The notes below the pieces were generated by a model. The model was not told the DNA's origin. It ran no database searches and worked only from the letters and a program-made list of their open reading frames with translations. The translations under genes and the position numbers were made by a program. A stretch of 64,000 bases of DNA from Polytrichum commune (Eukaryota > Streptophyta > Polytrichopsida > Polytrichales > Polytrichaceae): contig OX485803.1 of NCBI GenBank assembly GCA_950295325.1, forward strand, positions 55,753,554 to 55,817,553. Direction: 5' to 3'. Positions 47,568-58,809 of the stretch are shown piece by piece; positions within the stretch are counted from its first letter, which is position 1; each line of letters begins with the position of its first letter.

Positions 47568-50500
47568 GCCTAAACCCTACATGTGTAGGCAAATGTCACT
47601 TACAATATGAATGCAACGTAAACCCTAACCCCTACATCTCACATTTAATTCGTGAAACAATTTACCTAAAGAAGAATGTTTGTGTGACTAATTAGCAGCT
47701 TGAGGTTAATACAAAGAATTATCGTATAGTTGGCATTGGTTATGGTTCAGACCAGGACGGTGTCTGTTCGTCTTCGAGCCAGATGATGACCACAATCCTA
47801 GTACGTTATTCATAGCTAATGTATTTAGAGCATAGGCTTGCTTTGAGCACTTTATTTTTTCAAAGTAACATCGTCAACTCCGCGTCCCAGCTAGTGAAGA
47901 CCAAAAAGACCAACAAGACCAAAATTCTTTGCTCAAGACCAATTCGGCATCCCCCTCAGGCACATGTGGGGCAGCTACAAGCAACGGCGTCCTGACCCAA
48001 CCAAACACCAAAGACCACCCCCAACCGGATTGGGAAGTTTAGAGGGATCTAAACTTGGGTGAGCCGGAGGGTATTAGGCAAGATTCCACACCTGATTGCT
48101 AGATTCCTCCCCACAATGTGCATGAGGCGAGACATCAACAACACCCATATAACCTCACATCCCAAGAAAACTATATTGAACACTGAGAGCCCCCCCAACC
48201 TGACCTGCGACTGCAAACACCAAGCAGAGTGACCACTGAGAAGCCCAAGGAAATTCTCACCACTTTATCATGGGTGAAGCCCAAGAGTCGCTCCAAGGTT
48301 TGCAATCAATTTGGAGCATGATCTTGAAGAGGATGTGCACGGCATCGATATGATTTGCCTACGAATTGTGATGCGCCCCCGTCACCAACAACACGATCGT
48401 TTCGTATTCTCCAGGGCCGCCCTAGTGTCGTCTCAACATCAGGATGGGGCGCCCAACCACCACCCGATCATGACGAGGATGCCCACTCCACGATTGAGGG
48501 TCGCCAAGACGTTGAATCGCCTAAACGTGGAGCCCACGCCACCTGTGCGATCGTAACCCAACCGTGGATCAAGTCACCTTCCAACACCATCCTCCCCCTA
48601 GATGCTCCCTATTTGAGCACTATAATGCATCCACATCTCAGGCGCCGAGCCAAAACCCTTATCAGAACGTGCAACGATGCTTAGGCATGTCTCCCACATA
48701 ATTCAAGGAGAGCATTGCTTCAAAAATAGATGATCTTCTTTGTGAGATTGAGCTCCTACACCAGCCAACACCTTCCCACTCCCAAGGCGCCTCACCCTCG
48801 ACCTCCGAGCGGGTACTCACCAAGGAGGAGTGCCTTCGCCATTTTAGTGATATGATAAATACGACTGAGCATTCCTTCGGCGAAATCGTTTTGTGTTGTT
48901 GGTGCACTCACTTGGTTTCATCGGGACACACGCACTGGGGTTGGGGTGCCTTGGGTCACTGCACTGCAACCGACGAGCGATGGCCTAGTGGATGGCCAAT
49001 CTCGTGATGGGTGTGGCGACCGACTGGCTTCGGCTTTTGCACACGGATGCTCCTCGCTGCACTGTGCACACTCGGTGCCTTAGCAGGAGACCACCCTGTG
49101 ACATGAAAATTCTTGCATGGGTTGGGACAATGTGGGTGCACTTGCAAGTTACAGCTACATGTATAGGCAAATGCCACTCACTGTATGAATGCAACGTGTG
49201 AGCCACAATCACCCCCACCCTTCAATTGCGTCATAGTCCGGGTTGGGGATCATGTGCTACATTCAAGCATACCATTCACATGTGCAAGTATAATCAAGAA
49301 AAATGGGAGAAGTGGTGTGTATAACACCCTTTTCATTATTAATCATGCAAGCATTCACAAATGCTTGATTATCATACAATGTCAATGTACCAATTGTCAA
49401 TGCAACCCATTGAATCACACTAACACTTAAGTCTAAATGTTCTAACCCACCATGTCCCCTTCATTTCCCATTAATTTCACCCAATTTCCCAAGTTGCAAC
49501 TTTACGTATTCTCCTAACCTCCTAGTGACACAACCATCCAGCAAGAAGAAGATTGCCGTCAGTTAACGAACTGTTTGTAGCCGCTTTCTTAACTTCAGCA
49601 GCCACCGCCACAACACATTAAGTGAAAAATTGAACATAGGTGTGACTGCATTGTAATGCACTCGGCTGGCCCTCACTGCAAGGCACAGCAGAATCCCTTC
49701 TGAGACAGCACGCTGTTAGTTCCCCGCATCCACCATCATCAGCAGTCCACCTGCACCTCCATAGCAGCTCCCATTCCCCTGTTCTTCGCCGAAAGGACGA
49801 TTTCCGTGACCGCCTGATTCTTAGTGTGTTTCCCTTAGTGCCTCTGCAGCTGCCCGGCTCCCACAACAAGTTTGTTGACTCCTTGAATTCACAGACGTCT
49901 AGACGACACCAGAAGTTCCTCCCGTTACAACTCCTTCATCTTAGTCGACGTTTCATGCCATTCCTTCCTAGTTGCCGCAACGTGGGTGGGTACCCTCAAC
50001 CCATCACCTCCTAATGCTAGCCACTTCCCTCTTGCCTCAGTCCTGCTGCTACTGCCGGAATCCTTATACGAAGTCGGAGTCACGAGAGATGACGTCCACA
50101 GAGGATGACGGCGTCGCGGCACTCTCATATTGCTATACTACTGGCGGCATGCGCACTCACGTCAACGAATTAACCACAACCGATTAAGTGTGGTGCGGAT
50201 GCCGCAGCAGGGTTGCATCTCGTCTTGGATTACCCACGCTACTCACTCATCCTCGGTGCCGCCGAATCTTCGGAAATAACTCCCAGTAGACGCATGTGGC
50301 CATCTGATTACAACTGTGTCTTCCCAACTTCCCCACACCAAGGTGGGTAATATGATTCACTCTCCCCTTTGCTCCTCCGTTTCGCCTGGTGTATGCAGTG
50401 TTTATAGCACATAAATTGATGCAATAATCAATGTTTGAAAATTGGGGTTGTGTGGGATGTTGTGTGTTCAGGAGAATTTTTCTGTGGAAGATTATCATGG

Positions 50501-50624
50501 CGACTGGAGCAACGAGCAATTAGGGAGGAGGCCGGTGAGTTTCATTTACATGTAGCTCCAACGTTGAATGTCATGGTAGCCCTGTAATTGAAATTTATGT
50601 GTGCCATTGTGAAATGATTGTGGT
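47568..50624. other. Gene-free, C-rich stretch
   Basis: Read on both strands. 47.9-48.9 kb is unusually rich in C on the plus strand (repeated ACCAC, CCACC) and may be an old retroelement, but no protein motif is recognisable. No left CACTA terminus was found. Confidence 0.35.
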
Positions 50625-51655
50625 ATGTCGCAAGGTTTAACGGCTTACCTAGAAGGGAATTACGTGGGGTACTCGGAGTATGCGGCTTGGAGACCCAAAA
50701 TGAATGGCAGCATGTTTAAGTTGTGGCGCTCGCATAAGAATCTACATGCCACATTGGAGAACCTGGAAAGGTTGGTCCACGGCCATGATGAGAGCATGCC
50801 CAGAATTCACACGGTATGTCCACAGTGCAGCAGGTCACCCGATATTGAATCTTAGAAGACAAAAACATCATAGTACTTGGTTGTAGTGGTTGTTGGGTGT
50901 GCGCGTGCTCTTGGGAAATTGTCTCTGAGAGACCTATTGGATTGCTTCAAAGACTGTGACGAGCCCATAATCATGCGCCATGACAATGTGGGCATCACTG
51001 GGAGTCGGGGTGGTGGGGGGAAGTCCTCACCAGGGTATGCAGGACGGGGACCAAAGGAAAACAGGGGGCCTAACCATCCAACTCGCTCTCCAAATCGCAC
51101 GCCATGTTCGCATAAGGGGAACAACAAGAAATCAAAAAGTAAAGAAGTGATGGCAATTGTAGCACCAATTGAAGGCGGTGACACGCAATTGGCGGACCAT
51201 GACAATGTGTTTGGTGCACCTTATGAAGAGACAGACTTTGTGGACTACAGACACCTTGCACCTCTGCAGTGTGTTGTTGCACATAAAAAAAAGGTGTGTA
51301 TCATCATAGTGGCCAATGCTTCAATAATTGCATAATTTGCATTGCGAAGGACCTTGTTTGATTGTTATGGATATTTATGCAAATCCCGAAGTCAAGGCAA
51401 TGATGTCCTAATGGCATGGTTTGCCCATCAGGTACCAATATGGGATAAATTCCTAAACGCGAAAGTATCTAGGCTAGTTGTGGGGAAGAATAAGATGGAG
51501 GCTAATGATGGTGGTGAGTGTGAGAAGGAAGACGACGATGAGGTACAACACGGAAGACAAATTGCATTCATGAATGGCAGATGTGTAGTAAGTTCAAGTG
51601 TAGAAGATGTAAATTGTTATGTGTCATTAAGTGTGTTTATTTGGATGTTGCGGAT
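50625..51655 (+). pseudogene. Unrecognised gene fragment interrupted by an LTR element
   Basis: I do not recognise the product. Three adjacent coding-like stretches lie on the plus strand: 50625-50855 (from an ATG; AYLEGNYVGYSEYAAWRP), 50877-51335 (hydrophilic, Gly/Arg/Pro-rich, LSLRDLLDCFKDCDEPIIM) and 51342-51655 (DVLMAWFAHQVPIWDKFL followed by an acidic stretch). Their spacing suggests exons separated by short introns. The LTR at 51659 begins immediately after, so the gene appears cut by the retrotransposon or continues beyond it. It could be a transposon gene or a host gene; a chance assembly of open frames is possible. Confidence 0.3.
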
Positions 51656-51658
51656 AGG

Positions 51659-52084
51659 TGTAAGGCCCCCTTAGGACTAGCACCGACCTTGGGGCGGGGC
51701 AAGCACCTAAGGGGTTTTGGGTGTGATTAGTCACACCCCTTAGAGTGGGGTTGAACCCGGTTGGGATATCTACACTTAGGCGGGTGGACTAAGTGTAGAG
51801 GTAGGGTGACCCGTGCGAGGGCACGAAGGGCTTAGCCGCAAGCGCTAAGGGGAGAGTTCACAACGGACTCGGAGCACACGCGGAGCGTGTGGGAATGCCC
51901 GTGCCTTGGGACTACGAAACGGACCAGGGTATCCCAAGGGTTGACTAGGGAGAACCCCAAGAGTGTTAGGATGTTAGCATCCTAAGGTTACTAAGTGTCG
52001 GGACTCACCTAACAAGTGGCTTGTGCAGGTGAGTTAGAGGTTTTACGCGGGGCACGAAGGACGTGACGCTAAACGGGCGTTACA
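51659..52084 (+). mobile_element. 5' LTR of a Ty3/gypsy-like retrotransposon
   Basis: The 426-bp segment starts TGTAAGGCCC and ends GGGCGTTACA, inverted termini matching at 9 of 10 positions, with canonical TG...CA. It is followed after 2 bp by the primer-binding site. It is rich in AAGG/GGGT words and carries no coding sequence. No second LTR is present in the window, so the age and target duplication cannot be read. Confidence 0.85.
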
Positions 52085-52086
52085 TG

Positions 52087-52098
52087 TGGTATCAGAGC
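52087..52098 (+). promoter_or_regulatory. Primer-binding site for initiator-methionine tRNA
   Basis: TGGTATCAGAGC is the standard plant LTR-retrotransposon sequence complementary to the 3' end of initiator Met tRNA. It sits 2 bp downstream of the LTR end, as required for minus-strand priming. Confidence 0.92.
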
Positions 52099-52172
52099 AA
52101 TTGAAGCGCGGGATCACGACTTAGAGTCCTAGAACTAAGCGAAGCTAGAAGGAGATCTTGGAGGTTTCAACG

Positions 52173-53993
52173 ATGGCGGCCGCTAAACGTTCAAAAAAGG
52201 GCGAAAATGAGTTGCAACGAGAAGACGATCGAGAAGACTTAGCACCGGGAGTCGAAATTGCGACTCAAGGTGAAGAGGGCAGGCCGAGCAAGAAAGTTCG
52301 GGCCACCCGCAAGAAGAAAATTCTTAAGGGTGAAAAAACCGCAAGTCAACTCCGAGAGGAGTTGAACTTAGAGCCAATTGCCGTTGAGACCAACCCGGAG
52401 CCGGGTGAGGTCAATCAAGATATGACGGAGTTGGAGCAACCCAACGTACCGCTCGTCGTGAGCGATGAGTTGACTCCGACGGGTCCGAAAGTGACTCGGA
52501 CCGAAAAGGACCTAGACGAAGTGAAACACGGTCAAACACCGGTTGCGAGGCTTAAGGATGAGGTCAAAGAGATAAGGACGGTAATGACCAACCTTATAGA
52601 CCAAAACCACTTATTGATGGAATTCTTTAAGAGCACGCGAAGTGCTTCGTCGGATGGACCTCGGCCCACGGACATGAAAAACGTGCCTAAACTAATGACG
52701 TGGGATACGAGAGACAAAAGAAACATAGAGGCATTTCTTACCGAGTACGAAGCGTACTGTGACGCCTCGGGCTACATTGGCGACGAGGTGCGAGTAAGGA
52801 GTTTTGGGTCATTTCTTAAGGATGGCGCATCCATTGCCTTTGCGGCTTGGAAGGGCTCGCGCGGCAAGGACCTTCCGTGGGATGCGCTAAAGGAATGGGC
52901 GGTGGATGCGTGGCGAAAGCCGCATCAGCATCTACTCGACGTCACGGCGCTAGGCGCTATGAAGTGGGGGAGTTATCAAAACCTCTCACGGTACGCCGAA
53001 GAATATAAGGCGAAGTTCTTGCAGTTGGACTGCGAGAAGAATCCGCAGTTGGGGATGATGGGATCATTCCTAGCTAGCCTAGACGAAAACATTCGTCGTA
53101 AAGTGTGGGAGAGGGAAAACCTCCCCACCACGATGATGGAACTACTTGACGTAGTTATTCGTCTAGGTGACGCGAGGGGGGTTAGCCGCCCCGAAATTCC
53201 GAATGGTAAGCGGCCGTTCGAAAGGAGTTTCGGGGGTGGAAAGCATAAATTTCCAAAACGGAAATATGAGGCTAAGGAAGAAGGCGACGGAGGATCGGTT
53301 GGGAAACCAACCACCCCGAAAGGTTACGTCAAGCGGGCGAAGCGAGTCAACCCGAAAGACGCAACTAAAAAAAGCCTTTGTTTCAAATGCGGGAAAGCAG
53401 GCCACATGTCGAGGGAGTGCCGTAAAGGTGGGGGCAGAAAGGTAGAGTTGAACTCTACCACGATTGCGCCACCCGAAAGGCAAGCCGATTGGCCGCCCGC
53501 ACTCTCAATCAAAGAGAGTGTGTTTAAGCGGGGGCACCGGGTGTTCGAGAGCTTAAGTCGTAGATTGCTAGTAGTCGAAGGTGGCTTCGAAGCAACTCCC
53601 TCGTTGGTTAGTCCGACGAAGAAAGATTTAGTCTATTTGAAAGGCCAAGTAAACGGGACTAACGTTTCTATGTTGATTGATACATGGACCTCAAATTCCT
53701 TCATAACGCCGAGGTGCGCCGAGAGGTTGAAGGTGGAGGTGACGGACACGGCCTTACCCGTGAAGATCAACTTTGCGCAAGGATCCTGTCAAGCAGCGCA
53801 AGTTGCTAAAGGAGTGCGATTCAAAGCGGGTGGAGCGAAGTTCGACGAGGATTTTACGATTTGCGGACTAGGGGGCGTAGATGTAGTGTTAGGAAATACG
53901 TTCCTACACTACTATGGAGTGGAGGTTAGGCAAAGGCCTAGCATTCACGTAGTAATGGTAGGTTCGGATGGAAACCGAAGCCGCTACCATTGA
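52173..53993 (+). CDS. Ty3/gypsy-like gag-protease polyprotein
   Basis: Starting at the first ATG after the PBS, the ORF encodes 606 residues. Residues about 1-130 are charged. A retrotransposon gag domain follows (MTWDTRDKRNIEAFLTEYEA, SRYAEEYKAKFLQLD, SFLASLDENIRRKVW). A CCHC zinc knuckle lies at residues 403-416 (CFKCGKAGHMSREC). A retropepsin-like aspartic protease follows around residues 490-600 with LIDTWTSNSFI and a later DVVLGNTFLHYYG. The catalytic motif is D503-T504-W505, where the family has D-S/T-G, so the protease is probably dead. The stop falls near the end of the protease. Gag packages RNA and the protease would mature the polyprotein in the cytoplasm. Confidence 0.88.
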   Translation: MAAAKRSKKGENELQREDDREDLAPGVEIATQGEEGRPSKKVRATRKKKILKGEKTASQLREELNLEPIAVETNPEPGEVNQDMTELEQPNVPLVVSDELTPTGPKVTRTEKDLDEVKHGQTPVARLKDEVKEIRTVMTNLIDQNHLLMEFFKSTRSASSDGPRPTDMKNVPKLMTWDTRDKRNIEAFLTEYEAYCDASGYIGDEVRVRSFGSFLKDGASIAFAAWKGSRGKDLPWDALKEWAVDAWRKPHQHLLDVTALGAMKWGSYQNLSRYAEEYKAKFLQLDCEKNPQLGMMGSFLASLDENIRRKVWERENLPTTMMELLDVVIRLGDARGVSRPEIPNGKRPFERSFGGGKHKFPKRKYEAKEEGDGGSVGKPTTPKGYVKRAKRVNPKDATKKSLCFKCGKAGHMSRECRKGGGRKVELNSTTIAPPERQADWPPALSIKESVFKRGHRVFESLSRRLLVVEGGFEATPSLVSPTKKDLVYLKGQVNGTNVSMLIDTWTSNSFITPRCAERLKVEVTDTALPVKINFAQGSCQAAQVAKGVRFKAGGAKFDEDFTICGLGGVDVVLGNTFLHYYGVEVRQRPSIHVVMVGSDGNRSRYH

Positions 53994-54170
53994 CTAGACT
54001 AGCGGGGCTAGATGGACTAGGAATAAATCTAGTCACGAAAGAGGCCCTCTTTGAGGAGCAATTTGTATTGATCTTAAACAAGAACTTTCTCGATAATAAT
54101 GCAAAGGGATTGCTCCCGCGGGAAAAGCTATTTTGCGAGCGGTGAGCGGTGAGCGGTAAGTTTTCTAGAA
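53994..54170 (+). pseudogene. Short continuation of the retroelement in another frame
   Basis: Directly after the gag-pro stop, coding-like sequence continues in the -1 frame (LTRLAGLDGLGINLVTKEAL, EEQFVLILNKNFL) and ends at a stop near 54142. No reverse transcriptase, RNase H or integrase follows. The element is truncated by the junction with the tandem array beginning at 54313. Confidence 0.5.
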
Positions 54171-54312
54171 TATTGAAATTTTATGTGGTGAAACATGCCC
54201 TATGACCGCGGTGTAGAGCTAACTTTTGAAATATTTATTGACAAATTTATTGACAAAAAGAACCTATAACCGTGGTTGAGGAACCTAAACTGTATTTGCT
54301 TGCACCTTCGCT

Positions 54313-54812
54313 TATAAGGTTTGTAGGTTGGGAATGGGTTTCGGATGGTTACAGGTTGTCATTTGAGGTGCACTAAGTCCCACTTGGAGAACGCCTCGGA
54401 TCCGAGGCCTCATGGCTGCGGTATCATTTCAGATTGGGTATAAGGTTTGTAGATTGGGAATGGGTCTCGGATGGTTACAGGTTGTCATTTGAGGTGGACT
54501 AAGTCCCACTTGGAGAACGCCTCGGATCCGAGGCCTAATGGCTGCGGTATCATTTCAGATTGGGTATAAGGTTTGTAGGTTGGGAATGGGTCTCGGATGG
54601 TTACAGGTTGTCATTTGAGGTGGATTAAGTCCCACTGGGAGAAGGCCTCGGATCTGAGGCCTCATGGCTGTGGTATCATTTCAGATTGGGTATAAGGTTT
54701 GTAGGTTGGGAATGGGTCTGGGATGGTTACAGGTTGTCATTTGAGGTGGATGAAGTCCCACTGGGAGAAGGCCTCGGACCCAAGGCCTCATGGCTTGAGT
54801 CCCTAAATTTTG
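54313..54812 (+). repeat. 126-bp tandem repeat, about four units, with GC palindrome
   Basis: The phrase TATAAGGTTTGTAGGTTGGG begins units at 54313, 54439, 54565 and 54691, a constant 126-bp step. Each unit carries a CTCGG-N2-CCGAG type palindrome (54395-54406, 54521-54532 exact; 54647 and 54773 with changes). A further related, degraded palindrome follows near 54884. Confidence 0.92.
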
Positions 54813-54929
54813 ATTGTGTTTAAAGTTGGTGGTTTCTGGGTGGGTCTCGGCATTTCAAGTGGAGGGGCTACTTTGCAGAAGGCTTCGGATCCGAGGTCTG
54901 TTGGCCTTGGGGTTTGCTGTTTGATTTGA

Positions 54930-55320
54930 GGTCAAGTTTATGGTTTCAGATTGAATGTAGGCATGCCATGTTTGGGTTTCATGTTTAGCTACATTCAACC
55001 TGACTCCATAAATTTGAAATCGAATCATTGGTTTCAATTTGGGTCTCGACATGCCCAATGGCTTAGATTTCATGTTCGGTCTCGGCATGGCCACTTTGGA
55101 CAAGGCCTAGGGGTTTTATGTTTAGGGTGAATTAAAGTTTATGGTTTCCGGTTGAATGTGGGCATGCCATGTTTGGGTTTCATGCTTAGCTACATTCAAC
55201 CTGACTTCATAAATTTGACATCAAATCATTGGTTTCAGGTTGAGTCTCGGCATGCCAAGTGGTTCAGATTTCATGTGGGAGTGACCACTTTGGATATGGC
55301 CTCGGATTTCTTGGGGTTTG
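54930..55320 (+). repeat. 192-bp tandem repeat, two units
   Basis: CATGCCATGTTTGGGTTTCATG occurs at about 54962 and 55154, followed in each by TAGCTACATTCAACCTGACT and TCATTGGTTTCA. The sequence shares TCTCGGCATG words with the adjoining 126-bp array. Confidence 0.88.
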
Positions 55321-55835
55321 ATGTTTGATTTGAACAAAAAACATAGGATGATGTCCATATTTTATGCACAAGCCTTTTTTGGGTTATTCCATTCTTCTTC
55401 CATTCTATCTTCTGATTTTTTTATTCTTCCATTCTTCTTCCAGTCTATCTTTTTATTTTTTGTAATTCTAAAAAACGTATTGATATTCTATACTTATCAT
55501 CTTTAATTTTTTGGTTTAGTTTTTTGGTTTAGTTTTCCTTAGTCTTTGTTTCATGTTTTGATCTATATTTTTACAACTACATTTCTTTATCTTTTTTGGG
55601 TTTTGTTTTGAATTTTGTTACATGGATGATGCTATGGTGGATAATGAGGTAGTTTACCTCTATGTCTTGTTGAATAATAGAGTGCAAGGAGGGTTTAGGG
55701 TAAGAGTGTAAGAAGGCATTACAAAATATAATTCACTGTCTAAGGAAAACCATGAAGATTACCGCACTAAACGGATAATTAACAATCAAATGCAAAAATA
55801 TATTATTATGCAAGCAATAAGACACAAAATTCTAC
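55321..55835. other. T-rich spacer
   Basis: Contains a TTCCATTCTTCTTCCA phrase repeated around 55388-55445 and a TTTTTTGGTTTAG duplication near 55508. No gene. Confidence 0.5.
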
Positions 55836-58743
55836 CTAAGACATATAATCAAAATCACAATTATCAGATAATGCTACAGAGACTTTAGAATCTGTACTAT
55901 TTGCATCTGAAGAGCCTTCATCCTCAGACTCAACAGCTTCTAAATCAACATACTCTATACCGCTTAGCATCAACTCCTTAGGTCTAAATGTACGATATGA
56001 ACCTTCCGCTAATTCATTGGCAACGTCATTTGCGTATGAAGGGAGCCGCCATGACTTTGGAGGGCTTGGATAGAACTTAGGGTCACAAAAAAAAGGGCGG
56101 TGACTAGGGTATCTCAAATTACCGCTTCTGCAAATGCAAATGGCAACATGGTCATAAAACCGCCTCATATGAAAGCAAATAAGAAAATATATCACTAGTA
56201 GTAGAAATAGTAGCTATACTCATTTACTAAACCTTGACTTCTTCACGATCTTCTGAACAACAATGATTTCGCTATCTGGATCCTCTGACATGACAATGTC
56301 TCTTGATTTCACTTTTATGGCCGAAGCAGATCGAATTAGAGGAGCGATCAAGGCTTCAAAAATTGCCTTGTCAGCCTCTAATGCCGCAATGTGACGGTTC
56401 ACATTGCGGCACGCATGAATAGAAACTCTTGCAAAATAAGAAAACAATGAAGTTCAGTTCTCAAACAACATAAAAATTAATTAACATGAAATGGTCAACG
56501 GTTATTTACTTAAACATGAAGAGATGTTCAACGTACCCGTAGCTGTAGAGCAGTCTAGAACAATATCCCCGGGTGAAGAAGATGCCTGAATGAGCATCTG
56601 TATAAGGGCGAGGGATTTTTCGCGAGGACCACGCCAAGGGGTGGATCCATCCATTAACTGATCCTCCCTTGACACCAAGTTCTGGAGGATGTCATCCCGT
56701 GCCACATCAACCCCGTGACGGTCTAGTGCAGGGATGTGTTGAAAGCAAAATCTGGAAGCACGCACCTCCGGAATGCTCCTCACAACTAAAGTTATTCCAA
56801 ACCTCATGGTCTGCATATTACAAAAATAGTTAATTACTTTACTTACGAAATAAGATAAAAATCATTAAGCACATTCCAACAAATGAAATGGAAGATTAGT
56901 TTCACAAGATTAATAACATAAGATACAGCTATCAATCAAATTAGCAATAAGTCATATCATAAAATAAACTCATAGTCAAGACTGGATTAATTGGGGACGT
57001 CAGGTGAAGCTTGTTCATCCCCCACCACTCCTTGCGAACAGCAAATCCATACGTTGAACAGTACCCAAGAATGATTGACTTTGTAGACATTCGAAAAGGA
57101 TGGAACAAAATTATCGCCCCATCGTCTTGGAGGTGATGGTTTGCGAAATCAAAGATTGTTTGAAACCAATCCTCAGGTTCTATGTTTTAGGCGGGAATAG
57201 ACGAAGGTGGATTCGAAATTCCTGGAACAGGAAGGCCCTCTGGAAGATCTGCAAGAATCAAGTCCACACAGGGTACTTCCGCAGCAGATCCCTTGTAGCG
57301 TCGGCCTTTGTCACTTGAGTGTTGCGCATGAAAATAAATTTATCAAAACTCTGACAAAAAAATCAAAGACTGCACACATTCTAACTTGACACCGTTCTGA
57401 ATTAATGTGAATCAATTACTTGACTTCGAGATCAAATACATGAGAAGGAGATGTGTATGTAATGAAATCGCATATAACATACAAAAACAGATAGAAGTCA
57501 ACGACTTAAGCAAGTGCTGAAGTTTTCATACAATGAAAATTAACAAAGAAATGTGTTGGATGTCATTGTAATGAGAATGATGACCTACGAATGATTGAAA
57601 GAAACTTGAGAACTCATTCATGGGACTCCGCAGCTTGAGAATTAGAATTGGATGAAAACATAAACAAAGCAAAGTTGTTGAGCAGTATGGTACCTTAGAA
57701 ATGAAGCTCTTTAACTCGTCATATAATGGACTCAAGCTGCCCGTGTCGCCACCAAGGACTTGCTCTAGTGAGAAGTTTTTAATCCACTCCCCAACTTGGC
57801 CATCATTCTCCTCAACCGATGTGAAAACAGGGATTCCTTGGCTTAACTGCTCATAGGAGGAATCGCGTTTGGTTCCTCTAGACTGAATTGGAGCATGAGA
57901 ACCAGAGTCATATGTAGGACTAGGCGCAGGTGGGCTCTTACATTCTGGCTCTGGAGGGGGGTTCATCTTCTTCTTCCCCCTCTAGTTAGTCTTCTCCAGA
58001 GAGTTGTGGAGTTTTGCCATCTCTTTCTGGGCCGCTTTCTCCTCATCTTCCTTCACCTTAAGCGCTTTCTTCCTATCTTCTTCTAGACGTCGCGAGAGGG
58101 CCTTTGCCCTCTCGTGCTCGTCTTCAATGCCCTGTAAATCAACCATCTCAACACCAGACTCTCCAACTGCATCCCTTGACTTCCTAAGTTCAGTTTCAAA
58201 GGAGGGAGTGAAACTAGGAGCACAGTCGAGGTACCATCCACCTCCTGTGAGATGCGAGGTAGACCACGTCCGCTGCTGATTTGCTGAGAACATGCACGTT
58301 GAGTTCGACCTGTCAAGCCATGTAGAGAGAAATATTGGGAGATCTTCTTTTGTTATTGCTCCTTTTGCAAGGAGCTCGTACTTGAAATACCTGCGGGTTA
58401 AAAAAAACCTCATCATTATATACCTTGCAATCAAAATACATGTCATGTGAACAACCAAATCAATAAGACAAATATAAGAATTCTAGTTGGAGAAGGATAA
58501 ATCTTACCGAAAGAGTACTTTTCTCACAATCAAGTCAGTTCCGTTGAAGCCCTCAAATTCGTGAGTTTTGTTAAAAACATCCTGCCCTCGGAAGAAGGTG
58601 GGGAATGCATTGTCCCATAACTTCATTCTACAATCCTCGATGTATGCAACCAAGGATAAGGGCTCGCTGGGTACTTCAAAGTTGATAACCAGTCTATCTT
58701 GATGCACTGTTTCTTCGTAGATAATAGAAGTCTGGTTGGATAT
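55836..58743 (-). pseudogene. Methyltransferase-like gene (permuted motif order), decayed
   Basis: Six exon-like segments can be read: 58743-58508, 58390-57694, about 57318-56983, 56810-56537, about 56428-56233 and 56127-55836. The first part holds a charged coiled-coil-like stretch (RRLEEDRKKALKVKEDEEKA). The core resembles Rossmann-fold DNA methyltransferases. VDLILADLPEGLPVPG occupies the place of the catalytic D/N-P-P-Y motif IV. Then come DDGAIILFHPFR and RKEWWGMNKLHLTSPINP, then EKSLALIQMLI and GDIVLDCSTATG (motif I), then CRNVNRHIAALEADKAIFEA. Motif IV preceding motif I is the beta-class arrangement. The catalytic Pro-Pro pair is absent. Lesions are TAG at 57982-57984, an apparent 1-bp deletion near 57268, and TAA at 57187-57189. 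Upstream exons may be missing. Confidence 0.65.
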
Positions 58744-58809
58744 CTGTGGAAAGAAAATATAATAGAAGCTCCCCGAATTCAAATAAGCGCACATATGCAC
58801 AATTCAGCT

